A DNA stretch of 64,000 nt from Zonotrichia leucophrys gambelii (taxonomy: Eukaryota > Chordata > Aves > Passeriformes > Passerellidae). Each line of letters begins with the position of its first letter. The stretch's first letter is position 1. Below, one piece after another: positions 1-9,162 of the stretch. The notes under the pieces are model-generated. The model worked only from the letters and a program-made list of their open reading frames with translations. It was not told where the DNA came from and did not search any database. The translations under genes and the position numbers were made by a program. The stretch spans positions 9,207,001 through 9,271,000 of the forward strand of contig NC_088186.1 in the NCBI RefSeq assembly GCF_028769735.1, in the 5' to 3' direction.

Positions 1-180
1 CACAACTTTATCACCTTTCTGTGAAAAACTTTTCCCTAATATCCAACCTGAATTTCCCTTGGCACAGCTCGAGGCTGTGTGCTCTGGCTGTGTCAGTGCT
101 GCTGCAGACAGAGCCCAGCCCCAGCTGAGCACAGGCACCTTTCAGGAGCTGTGCAGAGTGATGGGGGCAGCCCTGAGTCC
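1..180 (-). mobile_element. CR1 LINE fragment
   Basis: The reverse complement reads as the 3' part of a CR1 element: the GCACAGAGCC-type segment, AGCTGTGCCAAGGG, and the TTTCACAGAAAGGTGATAAA segment. It is cut by the window edge and meets a second CR1 piece in opposite orientation near 190. Confidence 0.8.
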
Positions 181-191
181 AGAGCAAACCT

Positions 192-335
192 GGAGATGCT
201 CCAGGGGTCTGGAGCATCTCTTGGAGAGCTGGGGGTGCTCACCTGGAGAGGAGAAGCTCCAGGGAGAGCTCAGAGCCCCTGGCAGGGCCTGAAGGGGCTC
301 CTGGAGAGCTGGAGAGGGACTCTGGTGTCACACTC
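192..335 (+). mobile_element. CR1 LINE fragment
   Basis: This carries the CR1 segment GAGAGCTGGGGGTGCTCACC followed by GGAGAGGAGAAGCTCCAGGG. The same stretch recurs in the longer CR1 at 61280-61380. Confidence 0.8.
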
Positions 336-1821
336 AGCAGGTGCTGACTGGCACAACTTCCAGGCACAGGCTCCCTATCCCAAGGCTTGATATCCAGCCC
401 ATGCTGTGAAACCTCATTAAATCAGCTGATAAAATCACGGGGAGAGGTTGTGGATCCTCCAGGAAGAAAAGCACAGCTCCCACATGTGTCATATCTCTGG
501 CAGGGAGATTCTCATTCCCTCATCTCTGCCCCAGCCCCACCTGTGCCAGTCACAGCTCAGGTGCCCCCCCCAGATTCTTCCACAGAATGACAAAATTCCT
601 CAGCAGTGTTTTTTAACTGCAAATTTGCACCAACAGACCTCAAGACACTTTGTCAAGACAATTACCATCATCCCAAAGGGGCACAAAAGGAGGAAGGAGC
701 AAGGATTAGTGTTCAGTCACTGCTCCAGCAGAGGCTGAACACACCCTGGGTATCAGAAATGCAAATTATCACCATCAGGCTGACACATCCTGCATATCCA
801 CAATATCACCCAAAAAAAGGCAGAAAGTAGCAAAAAAGAATCAAGAAATATTTGATTATATATTAAAAAAATAAAATATAAAGCCAGGAAATGTTTAAAA
901 CTCAGAGCATCCAAAACTCAACTTCCTTCTGCTGCTCTTGCAAGAGCCACCCTTGGCCTTTCCAAGCTGATGAATTCCAGACCTGGCAGCAAGAGCTGTG
1001 TCCCAGCAGGTACCAGATGCTACAAATCAGAGCCCAGTGAGGCTGGGATGGAGGGAAGTGGAATTCAGACCCTGAACTCCTCAGGCAGAAGGAATTGGCT
1101 CCATGGAGAGGCTGCTGCATCCAACACACAATTTCTTCTGAGAAGGCCCTGCCTAAATAATTGAAAATGCAATTTTGTTGTTTGGGCCTCCTGGTATTCG
1201 AACCTCACCTAATTTCATTTGCCTTACTCAAAAGCATTTTGTGATGTGATTTAAGGAGGAAAGGTTTGATACAAACACTCTTATTTCATTTCCAAGCTGT
1301 GCTGTTGGCAAAGGTCATGCAAGCATCCCTTCACCCCACACCTTTGAATTAGGTTCCTAATTAGAGTTAGCAGCTCCTTTTTGTCAATTATTTATGAAAT
1401 AATTCCATTTCTGCCCCATCTCCATGTCCAGTGGCATCAGAAGCAGTTGCTGAGCCTGTCACTTCCCTCTCCTCTCGCATTAAAAGAACCTCAGCAGGGC
1501 AAAACTTCCCCCTTTTTGCCCAAGCAGATGTGAAATGCTCAGCAGGCAGAAATAAATATGCTCCAGAAAGCCTTTTCCTTGCAGATCCTGCATATTGGTA
1601 TCCAGAGGGAGCTGGGTCTTGGCTTCAAAGGCAACAGCAGCACCAAAAAAACGACAAATTGCCCCAAACATGAGGTTCAGCACTGGGCAGGGAACAGGCC
1701 ATAATGGCTCAAATGCTGTGCTCAAACACTGGATTTATCAAAAGGAGGCTTTGTGGATTTGGGGTTCAGATTAAGGAGACAGGAAGGATCCCTGCAGGAC
1801 TTGCTGAAGAACAGAGCTTTG

Positions 1822-2385
1822 GGATGAGTGAAACTTGAGTGACCCAGTGATGAAACCTCCTCCCTACAGTCCCTGAAATCCATCCCACATTCCCTAAAAG
1901 CAATCCCACAGTCCCAAAAATCCATCCTACAGTGCCAAAACCCCATCCCACAGTCCCAAAAACCCATCCCACAGACCCAGAGAGCTCTGGTCCCAAGCTC
2001 ACCCCACAGCTTTAGGCAGAGGAAGAGGAGCCCAGCCCAGCCCCATCCCTGGGGCCTCCTGCCCTGCAGCACTGCCTGCAGCTGCTCCCACAGGATGGGA
2101 TTTAGGGACTGAGAGATGGGTTTTTGGCAATGTGGGATGGGGTTTGGCACTGTGGGATGGGTTTTAGGGACTGTGGATGGGTTTTTGGGACTGTGGAATG
2201 GGTTTCTGGCACCGTCGGATGAATTTTTCGCACTGTGGGATGGGTTTAAGGGACTGTGTGATGGGGTTTTGGGAATGTGGGATGGGTTTTGGCACTATGG
2301 GGTGGGTTTTTGGCACTCTGGGATGGGTTTTAGGGACTGTGGGGAGGAGGTTTCAGCACTGGGTCACTGCAGTTTCACTCAGGGG
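1822..2385. repeat. Inverted 21-bp minisatellite (imperfect palindrome)
   Basis: The right arm (2096-2385) holds about eleven units of a roughly 20-21 bp sequence, TGGGATGGGTTTTTGGGACTG with variants. The left arm (1822-1985) holds about five units as the reverse complement. Beyond the units both arms share about 50 bp of non-repetitive flank (aggaggtttca, cactgggtcact, agtttcactca), so the whole block was duplicated in inverted orientation around a spacer of about 110 bp. The 21-bp period keeps long frames open with a seven-residue repeat (GMGFWDC); I treat these as non-coding. Confidence 0.85.
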
Positions 2386-3729
2386 CTGCCCTTCCCAAAG
2401 GCAGAGCCCTGGTGACTCCTGGTGTCCCCAGGTTGAAAATTCATCTTTGCTGCTACCAGACCTCAGTGCTGCCATTGCAGAGTTGGTTTCTGACAGAAAT
2501 CTCCTCTTTCTCAGAATATTGGCAGTGGTGGAAAGGAGCGTGAAGAGATGATAACAAAATCATGAAACAGATGCATGAAATATATTCTTTTATAGGCAAC
2601 TGCACCTTATTTAACCAAAGTTCTGTGCTTCAGTGAGCAGTGTCCATCTGCAGCATGAGAGAAATCCTATTTGGCCCTGGAGTCCTTTCCACACAGAGAA
2701 GGAGAATCTCTGATTGAATTTGAGGATAATTACAGGGGCATGAAGTATTGCCTGTTATTAATCACACCACAAGAATTCAAAGAATTCCTCATCAGTGCCT
2801 TCAATAAGGCTAAAGAAATCCCAAGCCTCTCTCCAAAGCTCCTGCAGTCCTTTTTCCAAAGCAGTTGTAGAGATATGGAGCATCAAGCAGAGAAAGCTAA
2901 TCAGAACAATTCAAAACAGAAAAGTTAAAAGAAAAGACCAAGGGAAAAATAAATCAATGCAGAGCCGTAGGCTTTTACCAACTGTTCTTTAAGTAAAATT
3001 AATTTGTAATGTAATTAAACTTCTCCCCAGAGGGACAGGTATAATTGAATTAGAGGTGCCTGGGTAGAGTTGCAGGGTTTAGCAGATCCTTTCTAACTCC
3101 TCACATCTTCCTTTCCTAGGCAAAGGCTATAGGTACTTTCATATTTCTATAGATGCTCATAAGGATTATGTGGAATTGTCTGATTTACCAGACTAAGAGA
3201 AAAGGAACTGCAGAAATTAAAATAGAGCAGAAAGTATTGATCTTGTGTAGTGTTTGAGTCTGTTTGGGTCTTTGAGTAGGGCTTTTAGCACCTCCTGGAA
3301 AAAAAAGATGAAACCTTTCATTTTGATTTGTTTACAGATTTGCATTTAGACCTCTCCTGCTGCTGCAGTTCACAAAAAGCCTCCTCAGTCCATTCCTGTT
3401 CCTTCCCTGAAACAGCATCTTTGGAATTTCTGATTTCTCTCTTGCTCTGCACCCCAGCAGCCAGGCCCTGCTCCTCTGCAGCGATGTTCCCTCACCATGG
3501 ATTAACTTTTAAGCCATTTTTAAAATCTGTCACTCTCCCAGTTAAAGGATTTTACCAGTATTTCCAGGAGCTGTTTCAAATCCCCTCGTTCTGCCTCTAT
3601 CTAATGGATTTCTGCACAAACCCTGGGGCTTTCCAGGAGCATTCCTGGAGGGCTCAGCTCCAGCTGGGCTCCTCCCCAGATGTTTGTGCTGTGAGTTACC
3701 CAGGCAGGAGTGAGGGGACACATCCAGTC

Positions 3730-4185
3730 TGTCTATCACCATGATATTTTCTAAAAAATCCCTTTGCCAGGATTTCTCTCCTGAGAAGCCTCAGAAAAGA
3801 AATGTAAACAATAATTATCTGATTGTAACCTGGAGGTTGCTTCCCAACAGGTGCATCTTTGATTGGTTTCATGTGAATTGTTTTTAATTAATGGTCAGTC
3901 ACAGTCCAGCTGTGACAGACTCTGAGTCTGTCACAGGTTTTTATTATTCATACTTGTTTTAGCCTTCTGATGTCTCCTTTCTCTTTAGTATAGTTTTAGA
4001 ATATAATGTAATGTAATGTAATGTAATATAATATAATGTAATGTAATATAATATAATATAATATAATATAATATAATATAATATAATATATATCAGCCTT
4101 CTGAGAACTTGGATTCAAATCCTCATCTCTCACCTCATCCTGGGGACCCTCACAGCACCACAGCAGTCTGGCCATCACTGTGACA
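3730..4185 (+). mobile_element. Solo LTR of an endogenous retrovirus (group 1)
   Basis: It starts TGTCTATCACCATGATATTT and ends near ATCACTGTGACA. It contains the group's usual landmarks in order: GAGAAGCCTCAGAAA, GTAAACAATAATTATCTG, GATTGGTTTCATGTGAATTG, AGCCTTCTGATGTCTCC, an AT-rich microsatellite, and CAGCCTTCTGAGAAC. No retroviral coding sequence is attached. I see no clear target-site duplication. Confidence 0.85.
4003..4092 (+). repeat. (TAATG)n / (TAATA)n microsatellite inside an LTR
   Basis: Pentanucleotide repeats run for about 90 bp at the position where this LTR group is normally AT-rich, just after TTTAGTATAGTTTTAGAATA. Confidence 0.95.
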
Positions 4186-4655
4186 CCAAAACAACCAGCA
4201 AAGTCCTTAAGGCACCAAATATTCCCTGCACTCAGTATTTAATTAGGGATATGTAGAAATCTGAGCCTACGGAAGCTCTGCCATCCCCCAGGAAAGGGGT
4301 GGGAAGGTTTGGGTCATCCCCAGTGCACAGCCAGGTGTGAATGCAGCCCCACAGCTCCTCAGCCTGGAATTCAGGAGGGTTTGGAGGTATGGGATACTAG
4401 GAATTTAAGAGGTTGAACTTTTCAGGGATTTTCAGGACATTTCTCCAAAGTTCTTTGCTCAAAAATCACACTAAAACAGGTTTCTGCCTGGAGCAGAGAT
4501 AATCATCCCTAAAATGAGCCCACAGAGCCTCTGCTTCTTCTTGTAGCGAAAACCATCTTAAAAAATAAAACAAACCCCAAAACAAACAAATAAAAACCCC
4601 CAAAACTGGCTGGTGTACTTCAGAATTTCCATTATGACCATTCATGGAGAGATTT

Positions 4656-4870
4656 AGTTGGGGTATTGGGAATTGGGAATTGTTCCCTGTGAGGGTGGGC
4701 AGGCCCTGGCACAGGGTGCCCACCCTGGATCCCTGGCAGTGCCCAAGGCCAGGCTGGGCAGGGCTGGGAGCAGCCTGGGACAGTGGGAGGTGTCCCTGCC
4801 ATGGCAGGGGTGGCACTGGGTGGGCTTTAAGGTCTCTTCAACCAAAACAGTCTGGGATCTCTGGTTTTTA
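4656..4870 (+). mobile_element. CR1 LINE 3' fragment
   Basis: It shows the CR1 3' region in sense: GGGTGGGCAGGCCCTGGCAC, CCCTGGCAGTGCCCAAGGCC, TGTCCCTGCCATGGCAGGGG and TTTAAGGTCTCTTCAACC. Confidence 0.9.
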
Positions 4871-5074
4871 TTCTCATTGTCACAGTGACCAATCTTGCAC
4901 CACCCTGTCTAAAAACCCAATGTGAGCATTCACAAAACCTTTCCCTACTTCTGAATAATCTGGTTTTTTTCTCTGACCCACACTGGGCTGCCCCTCCCCA
5001 ATGCCAGGGGGGTTTCCAGCAGGGTTTAACATCCCAGATATACTCAGAGCTCCTGGATGAAGGGTGGCAGAGAT

Positions 5075-5430
5075 GCTGAGGGGACTGGAGCACCTCTGCT
5101 GAGAGAGTTGGGGCTGCTCAGCCTCCAAAGGAGATGATTGAGAGGAATCTCATCAAAACATCTGCAAGGAGGGCTCAGAGCAGGGCCCAGGCTCTGCTCC
5201 AGCAATGGGACAGCAGGACAGGCAGGAACTGATCCCAGGAAGTTCCACCTGAACATCAGGAAAAACTTCTTCCCTGTGAGGTGAACAAGCAGCTCAGGAG
5301 GTGTGGAGTCTCCTCCCTGGGATATTCCAGGGACAATGCTGTGCCCTGTGCCCTGGGATGGCCCTGCTGGAGCAGGGAGGTGGCTCCAGGTGACCCTCTC
5401 AGGTCCCTTTTCTGCCCCATTTCAGGGATG
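5075..5430 (+). mobile_element. CR1 LINE fragment, different subfamily
   Basis: The diagnostic segment AGGAAGTTCCACCTGAACAT is followed by CAGGAAAAACTTCTTCCCTG and GTGTGGAGTCTCCTCCCTGG. The sequence differs from the commoner CR1 pieces here and looks older. Confidence 0.75.
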
Positions 5431-7344
5431 GTTTGTGGAGCCCCTGCCCAGGTGTTCCCCCAGTGACAAAGAACCCTCAGGGCTCCCAGCAAAGAACAGT
5501 GGGATGTGCAAAGGCTGGGAGGATGCTGAGAACTTAATCCTCAATTTTTGTGGTTTTCTGCCTCTTCCATTAAGTGTCAGGCAGTGGGATCCCCACTCCC
5601 AGCTCAGTGGGACTCTACACCAAGAAATCCAAACTTGCTGCCCAAGTGCTCCTGACACTGATTGACATTACTGGGTGTTCTGGACAAATGCAGAGTTCCT
5701 GAAACATGGATCCATCCCTAATTCCAACCTATTCCCTATTTTTTGTCTTCAGCTGGCATAGATTGGAAGCCTAATTTGTGGCCTCTGTCTCAGGTAAATA
5801 TCCCAGCTAGAGGTGAATAATTCCCAGAGACAGAACCAGCCCTTCCAGCCCTCACTGCAACATTGAGGGGTTTCTGGCTTGTGGATTTCTCCATATTCCC
5901 TTGGAAAAGTCACTGTAAAAGGTGCTCCCAAAACTGAGTTTTGTAAATCTGTGACCTTTTTTTGAGTTTAAAGACTTCAAGTGTGTGGTTTGTTTCCTAA
6001 ACATTTAGTCCTAATTCCAGAGGAAATCCTAATCCTCAAACTTTTAATTACTCTGCCAATCTAGCTTATTATTTCTTCTGGTAAATTGAGGGAATGAATA
6101 AGCAAGAGTGACTTCTCTGTATGGTCTGTCTCTCTTTTCAGTTGAAATCTTGCCAAAAAAAAAAAAGACTTGAAAGAAATTTCTGTCCTTATTATACATC
6201 TCTCATTAGAGCTCCATTACCAGGTGGCATTAAATATTTCAACAAATATTAATAAGGAGCTTTTGATGTCAGAGCAGTCAGTATTCCTGACCTCTTAGGT
6301 CTATTAAAAAAAAACTTCAAAAGTTTGCCTTCCTTGTAATAAGGTAAGACCTGAGGATCTGAGGCAAGAAATATTTAAGTATCTAATTTAGAGAGAAATC
6401 AAGGCAAATTAGGTAGATAAGGATCTTTAAAGATCTAAGCCAACATTGTTAGACTGTTGGAAATATCTGAGGATTTTTTTTTCCAGTCTTCTGTTTGCTT
6501 TTTTTTAGAAGTTTTATTTAAATTTTCATCTGGTCAAGTGCTGAATAACAGATTTGCTCCTGGCCGTTTTATAGGGTCATGAATGGCTTTGTCTTCCAGA
6601 AACAAACCTCATCCCATCCCTTGAAAGGGAAAAATTTGCATTATCAGTATGAGGAATTTCTAGGAGTTTTCCAGCTCTAGGAGTCCCAGCCTCCAAACTT
6701 CATTAAAATAAACAAAAAAAAGCTCCATCCCTCACCTTCCATATTTTTTTAACAAAGCTTTGTCAGCAAGTCTGTGACCTCAGGGAGACACCATTTCTCA
6801 TTCATCAGAGCAATTTAAAAAACCCAAAACTCATATTTCAAAAGCACTTCTAGACTCTCTGAGCTAAACCAGGTGACGACAGGAACCAGCTAAAATAAAA
6901 TCTTTTCACAAATACAGGATAATCTTCCCTCTGGGAGTATTTCTGTCACTTAATGTCACAGGAGGGCATGGTGACACCCATCCCCTGTCATCACACCCCA
7001 TCAGGGAGGGCATGGAACCCAAAAAGAGCTGTAAAGTTGAAACCTTTTAAAGGCTCTGCCAGGAATCACACCACAATGGGGGCTTAGTGCCTGATTCCAT
7101 AAGCACTGGCAGGATTTTTATCTCCCAGGCCATTCCAGCTGCTGGTATCCCAGGAATGTCAGAGCTGGCAGAGCTCTGAGTGTGTCCCCAACAGGAATCA
7201 CCCATGGGTGCAGATCAGCTGCAAAGCGACACAAATTCACATTCTCTGGACACAAGGTAGCCAGAGAATCCTGCTTTTCCCAGGCATCATTCCCCTTCCT
7301 TTTGTGCATCCTGCTCCAGGACAATTTCTCCTGCCCCATTCCAG

Positions 7345-7462
7345 GATGTGTTTAAAAAAACCACTGGACATGGCCCTTGGTGCTATGGTCTAGTTGAGGT
7401 GTTAGGGCATAGGTTGATGATCCTAGAGGTCTCTTCCAATCTCATTATTCTGTGATTCTGTA
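7345..7462 (+). mobile_element. CR1 LINE 3' end
   Basis: It ends in ATTATTCTGTGATTCTG, the typical CR1 tail, preceded by ATGGTCTAGTTGAGGTGTTA. It is joined directly to the opposite-strand CR1 at 7463. Confidence 0.85.
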
Positions 7463-7740
7463 ATACCCAACCTGTATTTCCCTTGGCACAGCTCGAGGCT
7501 GTGTGCTCTGGCTGTGTCAGTGCTGCTGCAGACAGAGCCCAGCCCCAGCTGAGCACAGGCCCCTTTCAGGAGCTGTGCAGTGATGGGGGCAGCCCTGAGT
7601 CTCCTTTTCTCCAGGCTGAGCACCCCCAGCTCCCTCAGGGGTTCCTCTCAGGGTTTGTGTTCCCAGCCCCTCTCCAGCCTTGTTGTCTCCTCTGGACACA
7701 CTGCAGTGTCCCAAAGTCCTTTATTGTTGGTCGAATGTTG
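7463..7740 (-). mobile_element. CR1 LINE fragment entering the 301-bp tandem array
   Basis: On the minus strand it carries the same CR1 segment as 1-180 and 15720-15960. From 7597 rightwards it becomes the first unit of a tandem array. Confidence 0.85.
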
Positions 7741-7788
7741 TAGAGCTCACCACTTGTAATATAGATAAGAAATAATAAACATCTAAGC

Positions 7789-8188
7789 GTCACACAAATA
7801 TTTAATGAAAAATCCTTTCCTTAGGATCTTTCCTGCTAAGAAGCTGAGAGGCCTCAGAAACGAAATGTAAACAATAATTATCTGCTGCTGTGGAATGCAA
7901 CAGGTGCATCTGTGATTGGTCTCATGTGTTTTTTTGTAATTAATGGCCAATCACAGTCCGCTGTCTTGGACTCTTTAGTCAGTCACAAGATTTTATTATA
8001 ATTCCATTCCTTTCCTTCCCTTCCTTTCAAGCCTTCTGATGAAATCCTTTCTTCTATTCTTTTAGTATAGTTTATAATTTTCTTTTAATATAGTATATAT
8101 CATAAAATAATAAATCAGCCTTCTGAAACATGGAGTCAAGGTTTTCATCTCTTCCCTCATCCTGGGACCGCTGTGAACACCACCACAC
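7789..8188 (+). mobile_element. Solo LTR (group 1) with 6-bp target-site duplication
   Basis: Group 1 landmarks are present (GTAAACAATAATTATCTG, TTAATGGCCAATCACAGTC, AATCAGCCTTCTGAAACATG). CTAAGC flanks it at 7783-7788 and 8189-8194. The neighbouring tandem unit provides the uninterrupted pre-insertion sequence. Confidence 0.9.
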
Positions 8189-8223
8189 CTAAGCCTGAAC
8201 AGGAAATATTGTCTTGAGAGCTT

Positions 8224-8452
8224 CAATCCCTCTTGACAGAGCTAGAACAAAGGAGCCAAAAACCAGCAGTGAGGGGAGCTGTAGAGATTGGTAAGGTCAC
8301 CCTTGAGTCTCCTTTTCTCCAGGATAAACAGCCCCAGCTCCCTCAGTGGTTCCTCACAGGGTTTGTGTTCCCAGCCCTTCTTCAGCCTCGTTGCCCCCTC
8401 TGGACACGTTGCAGTGTCCCAAAGCCCTTCCTTGTTGGTAGAATGCTGTAGA
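8224..8452 (-). mobile_element. CR1 LINE fragment within the tandem array
   Basis: Its minus strand reads GGGCTGTTTATCCTGGAGAA and continues as CR1 into the 301-bp unit. It is the second unit of the array. Confidence 0.85.
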
Positions 8453-8458
8453 GCTCAC

Positions 8459-8750
8459 TGTCACCCTGGCTTTTTAAGACTTTCTGAGCCTTCTGATGCT
8501 GACATTCGTGTAGTGAACTTTCTCACACACTTTCTGTAAATAACTCATTGTTTTGCATTCTATATGGAAGAAGAGAGATTTGATGGACTGTTGGTTTGTC
8601 CAGTGTCATTGGAGAGGTGGCACTGTCACCCTCCAATCCACTGTCACTCTTGGAAAACTATAAATGTAGGAGTCAGAAAATAAACTTCCCTTTTTCTCCA
8701 CCTTGAGAACAGCGGTGTGAGCTTGTGTTTTTTCATGTCCTATAGTAACA
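8459..8750 (+). mobile_element. Solo LTR, 292 bp, different group, with 5-bp duplication
   Basis: It runs from TGTCACCCTGGC to ATAGTAACA. It has a TATA-like AACTATAAATGT, then AATAAACTTCCC as a polyadenylation signal. The flanks are CTCAC (8454-8458) and CTCCC (8751-8755), one mismatch. The preceding tandem unit shows the empty site. Confidence 0.85.
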
Positions 8751-8821
8751 CTCCCCACTTGTAACATAGATAAGAAATAATAAACACTTAAGCATGAACA
8801 GGAAATATTGTTTTGAGAGCT

Positions 8822-8945
8822 TCAATCCCTCTTGACAGAGATAGAAAACGGAGCCAAAAACCAGCAGTGAGGGGAGCTGTAGAGACTGATAAGGTCACCC
8901 CTGAGTCTCCTTTTCTCCAGGCTGAGCACCCCCAGGTCCCTGCAG
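8822..8945 (-). mobile_element. CR1 LINE fragment abutting the IIS1 exon
   Basis: In gene orientation the intron goes from GTGAGTACTGCAGGG straight into CR1 (CTGGGGGTGCTCAGCCTGG). This is the last, partial unit of the tandem array. Confidence 0.88.
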
Positions 8946-8952
8946 TACTCAC

Positions 8953-9162
8953 AGAGAGCAGTGGTCAGCTTCTCGGGCTGGTCATAGTGCACCATGGCCA
9001 CACAGAGGGTGTTGAGGGCCACCACGCAGAGCACCACCCAGTAGAAGCTCTGAGCCTTCACCATGCGGCGGATGAAGAAGCGGAACATCTTCTCCTTCCT
9101 CCTGAAGTAGGATGAGCTCTCGTTCTTCCCACTCTTCAAACTGGCACGGGCAAAGGGAGACC
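8953..9162 (-). CDS. CACNA1B: CACNA1B internal exon: end of I-II linker and helix IIS1
   Basis: This 210-nt exon codes for 69 whole codons. It begins [19 protein letters not shown], runs through the basic pre-helix segment [19 protein letters not shown], and then enters helix IIS1 ([19 protein letters not shown]), the first transmembrane segment of the domain II voltage sensor, ending [12 protein letters not shown]. The acceptor is tgtcccag and the donor CTCT|GTGAGTAC; the final T is the first base of a split codon (Tyr in mammals). The 210-nt length matches the mammalian exon as I recall. Only about 8 intronic bases separate the exon from a CR1-containing tandem repeat at 8942 and below. Intron retention would therefore add a repeat-derived tail ([14 protein letters not shown]). 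The next exon (IIS2) is not in the window. Confidence 0.96.

Larger units (their letters stand above)
7597..8945. repeat. Tandem array of ~301-bp CR1-containing units, two units split by LTRs
   Basis: The marker GAGTCTCCTTTTCTCCAG recurs at 7597, 8305 and 8903. After subtracting the LTR at 7789-8188 with its 6-bp duplication, and the LTR at 8459-8750 with its 5-bp duplication, both spacings come to about 301-302 bp. Each unit is a CR1 piece followed by about 130 bp of other sequence (ACTTGTAACATAGATAAG, GAAATATTGTTTTGAGAGC, GGAGCCAAAAACCAGCAG). The third unit is only about 42 bp and stops about 8 bp from the exon donor at 8953. Confidence 0.88.
1..8952 (-). other. CACNA1B intron downstream of the IIS1 exon (partial)
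   Basis: This intron begins at 8952 in gene orientation and leaves the window at base 1. It holds CR1 pieces, three LTRs, an inverted minisatellite (1822-2385) and a 301-bp tandem array (7597-8945), each listed separately. The stretches 390-1820, 2390-3729, 4186-4655 and 5470-7340 look like single-copy intron: AT-rich, with short A or T runs (for example 6157-6170) and no exon-like open frame with splice sites. A short frame at 2671-2928 shows no recognisable domain. I searched for the next channel exon (IIS2, expected to start YFAEFVF) and did not find it. Confidence 0.8.

Noticed and set aside
1722..2551. Repetitive proteins with the pattern GMGFWDC
   Set aside because: These are translations of the 21-bp minisatellite, open only because the unit length is a multiple of three.
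2671..2928. 85-residue frame rich in Lys/Glu
   Set aside because: It has no splice signals or known domain and lies in single-copy intron of a gene on the other strand.
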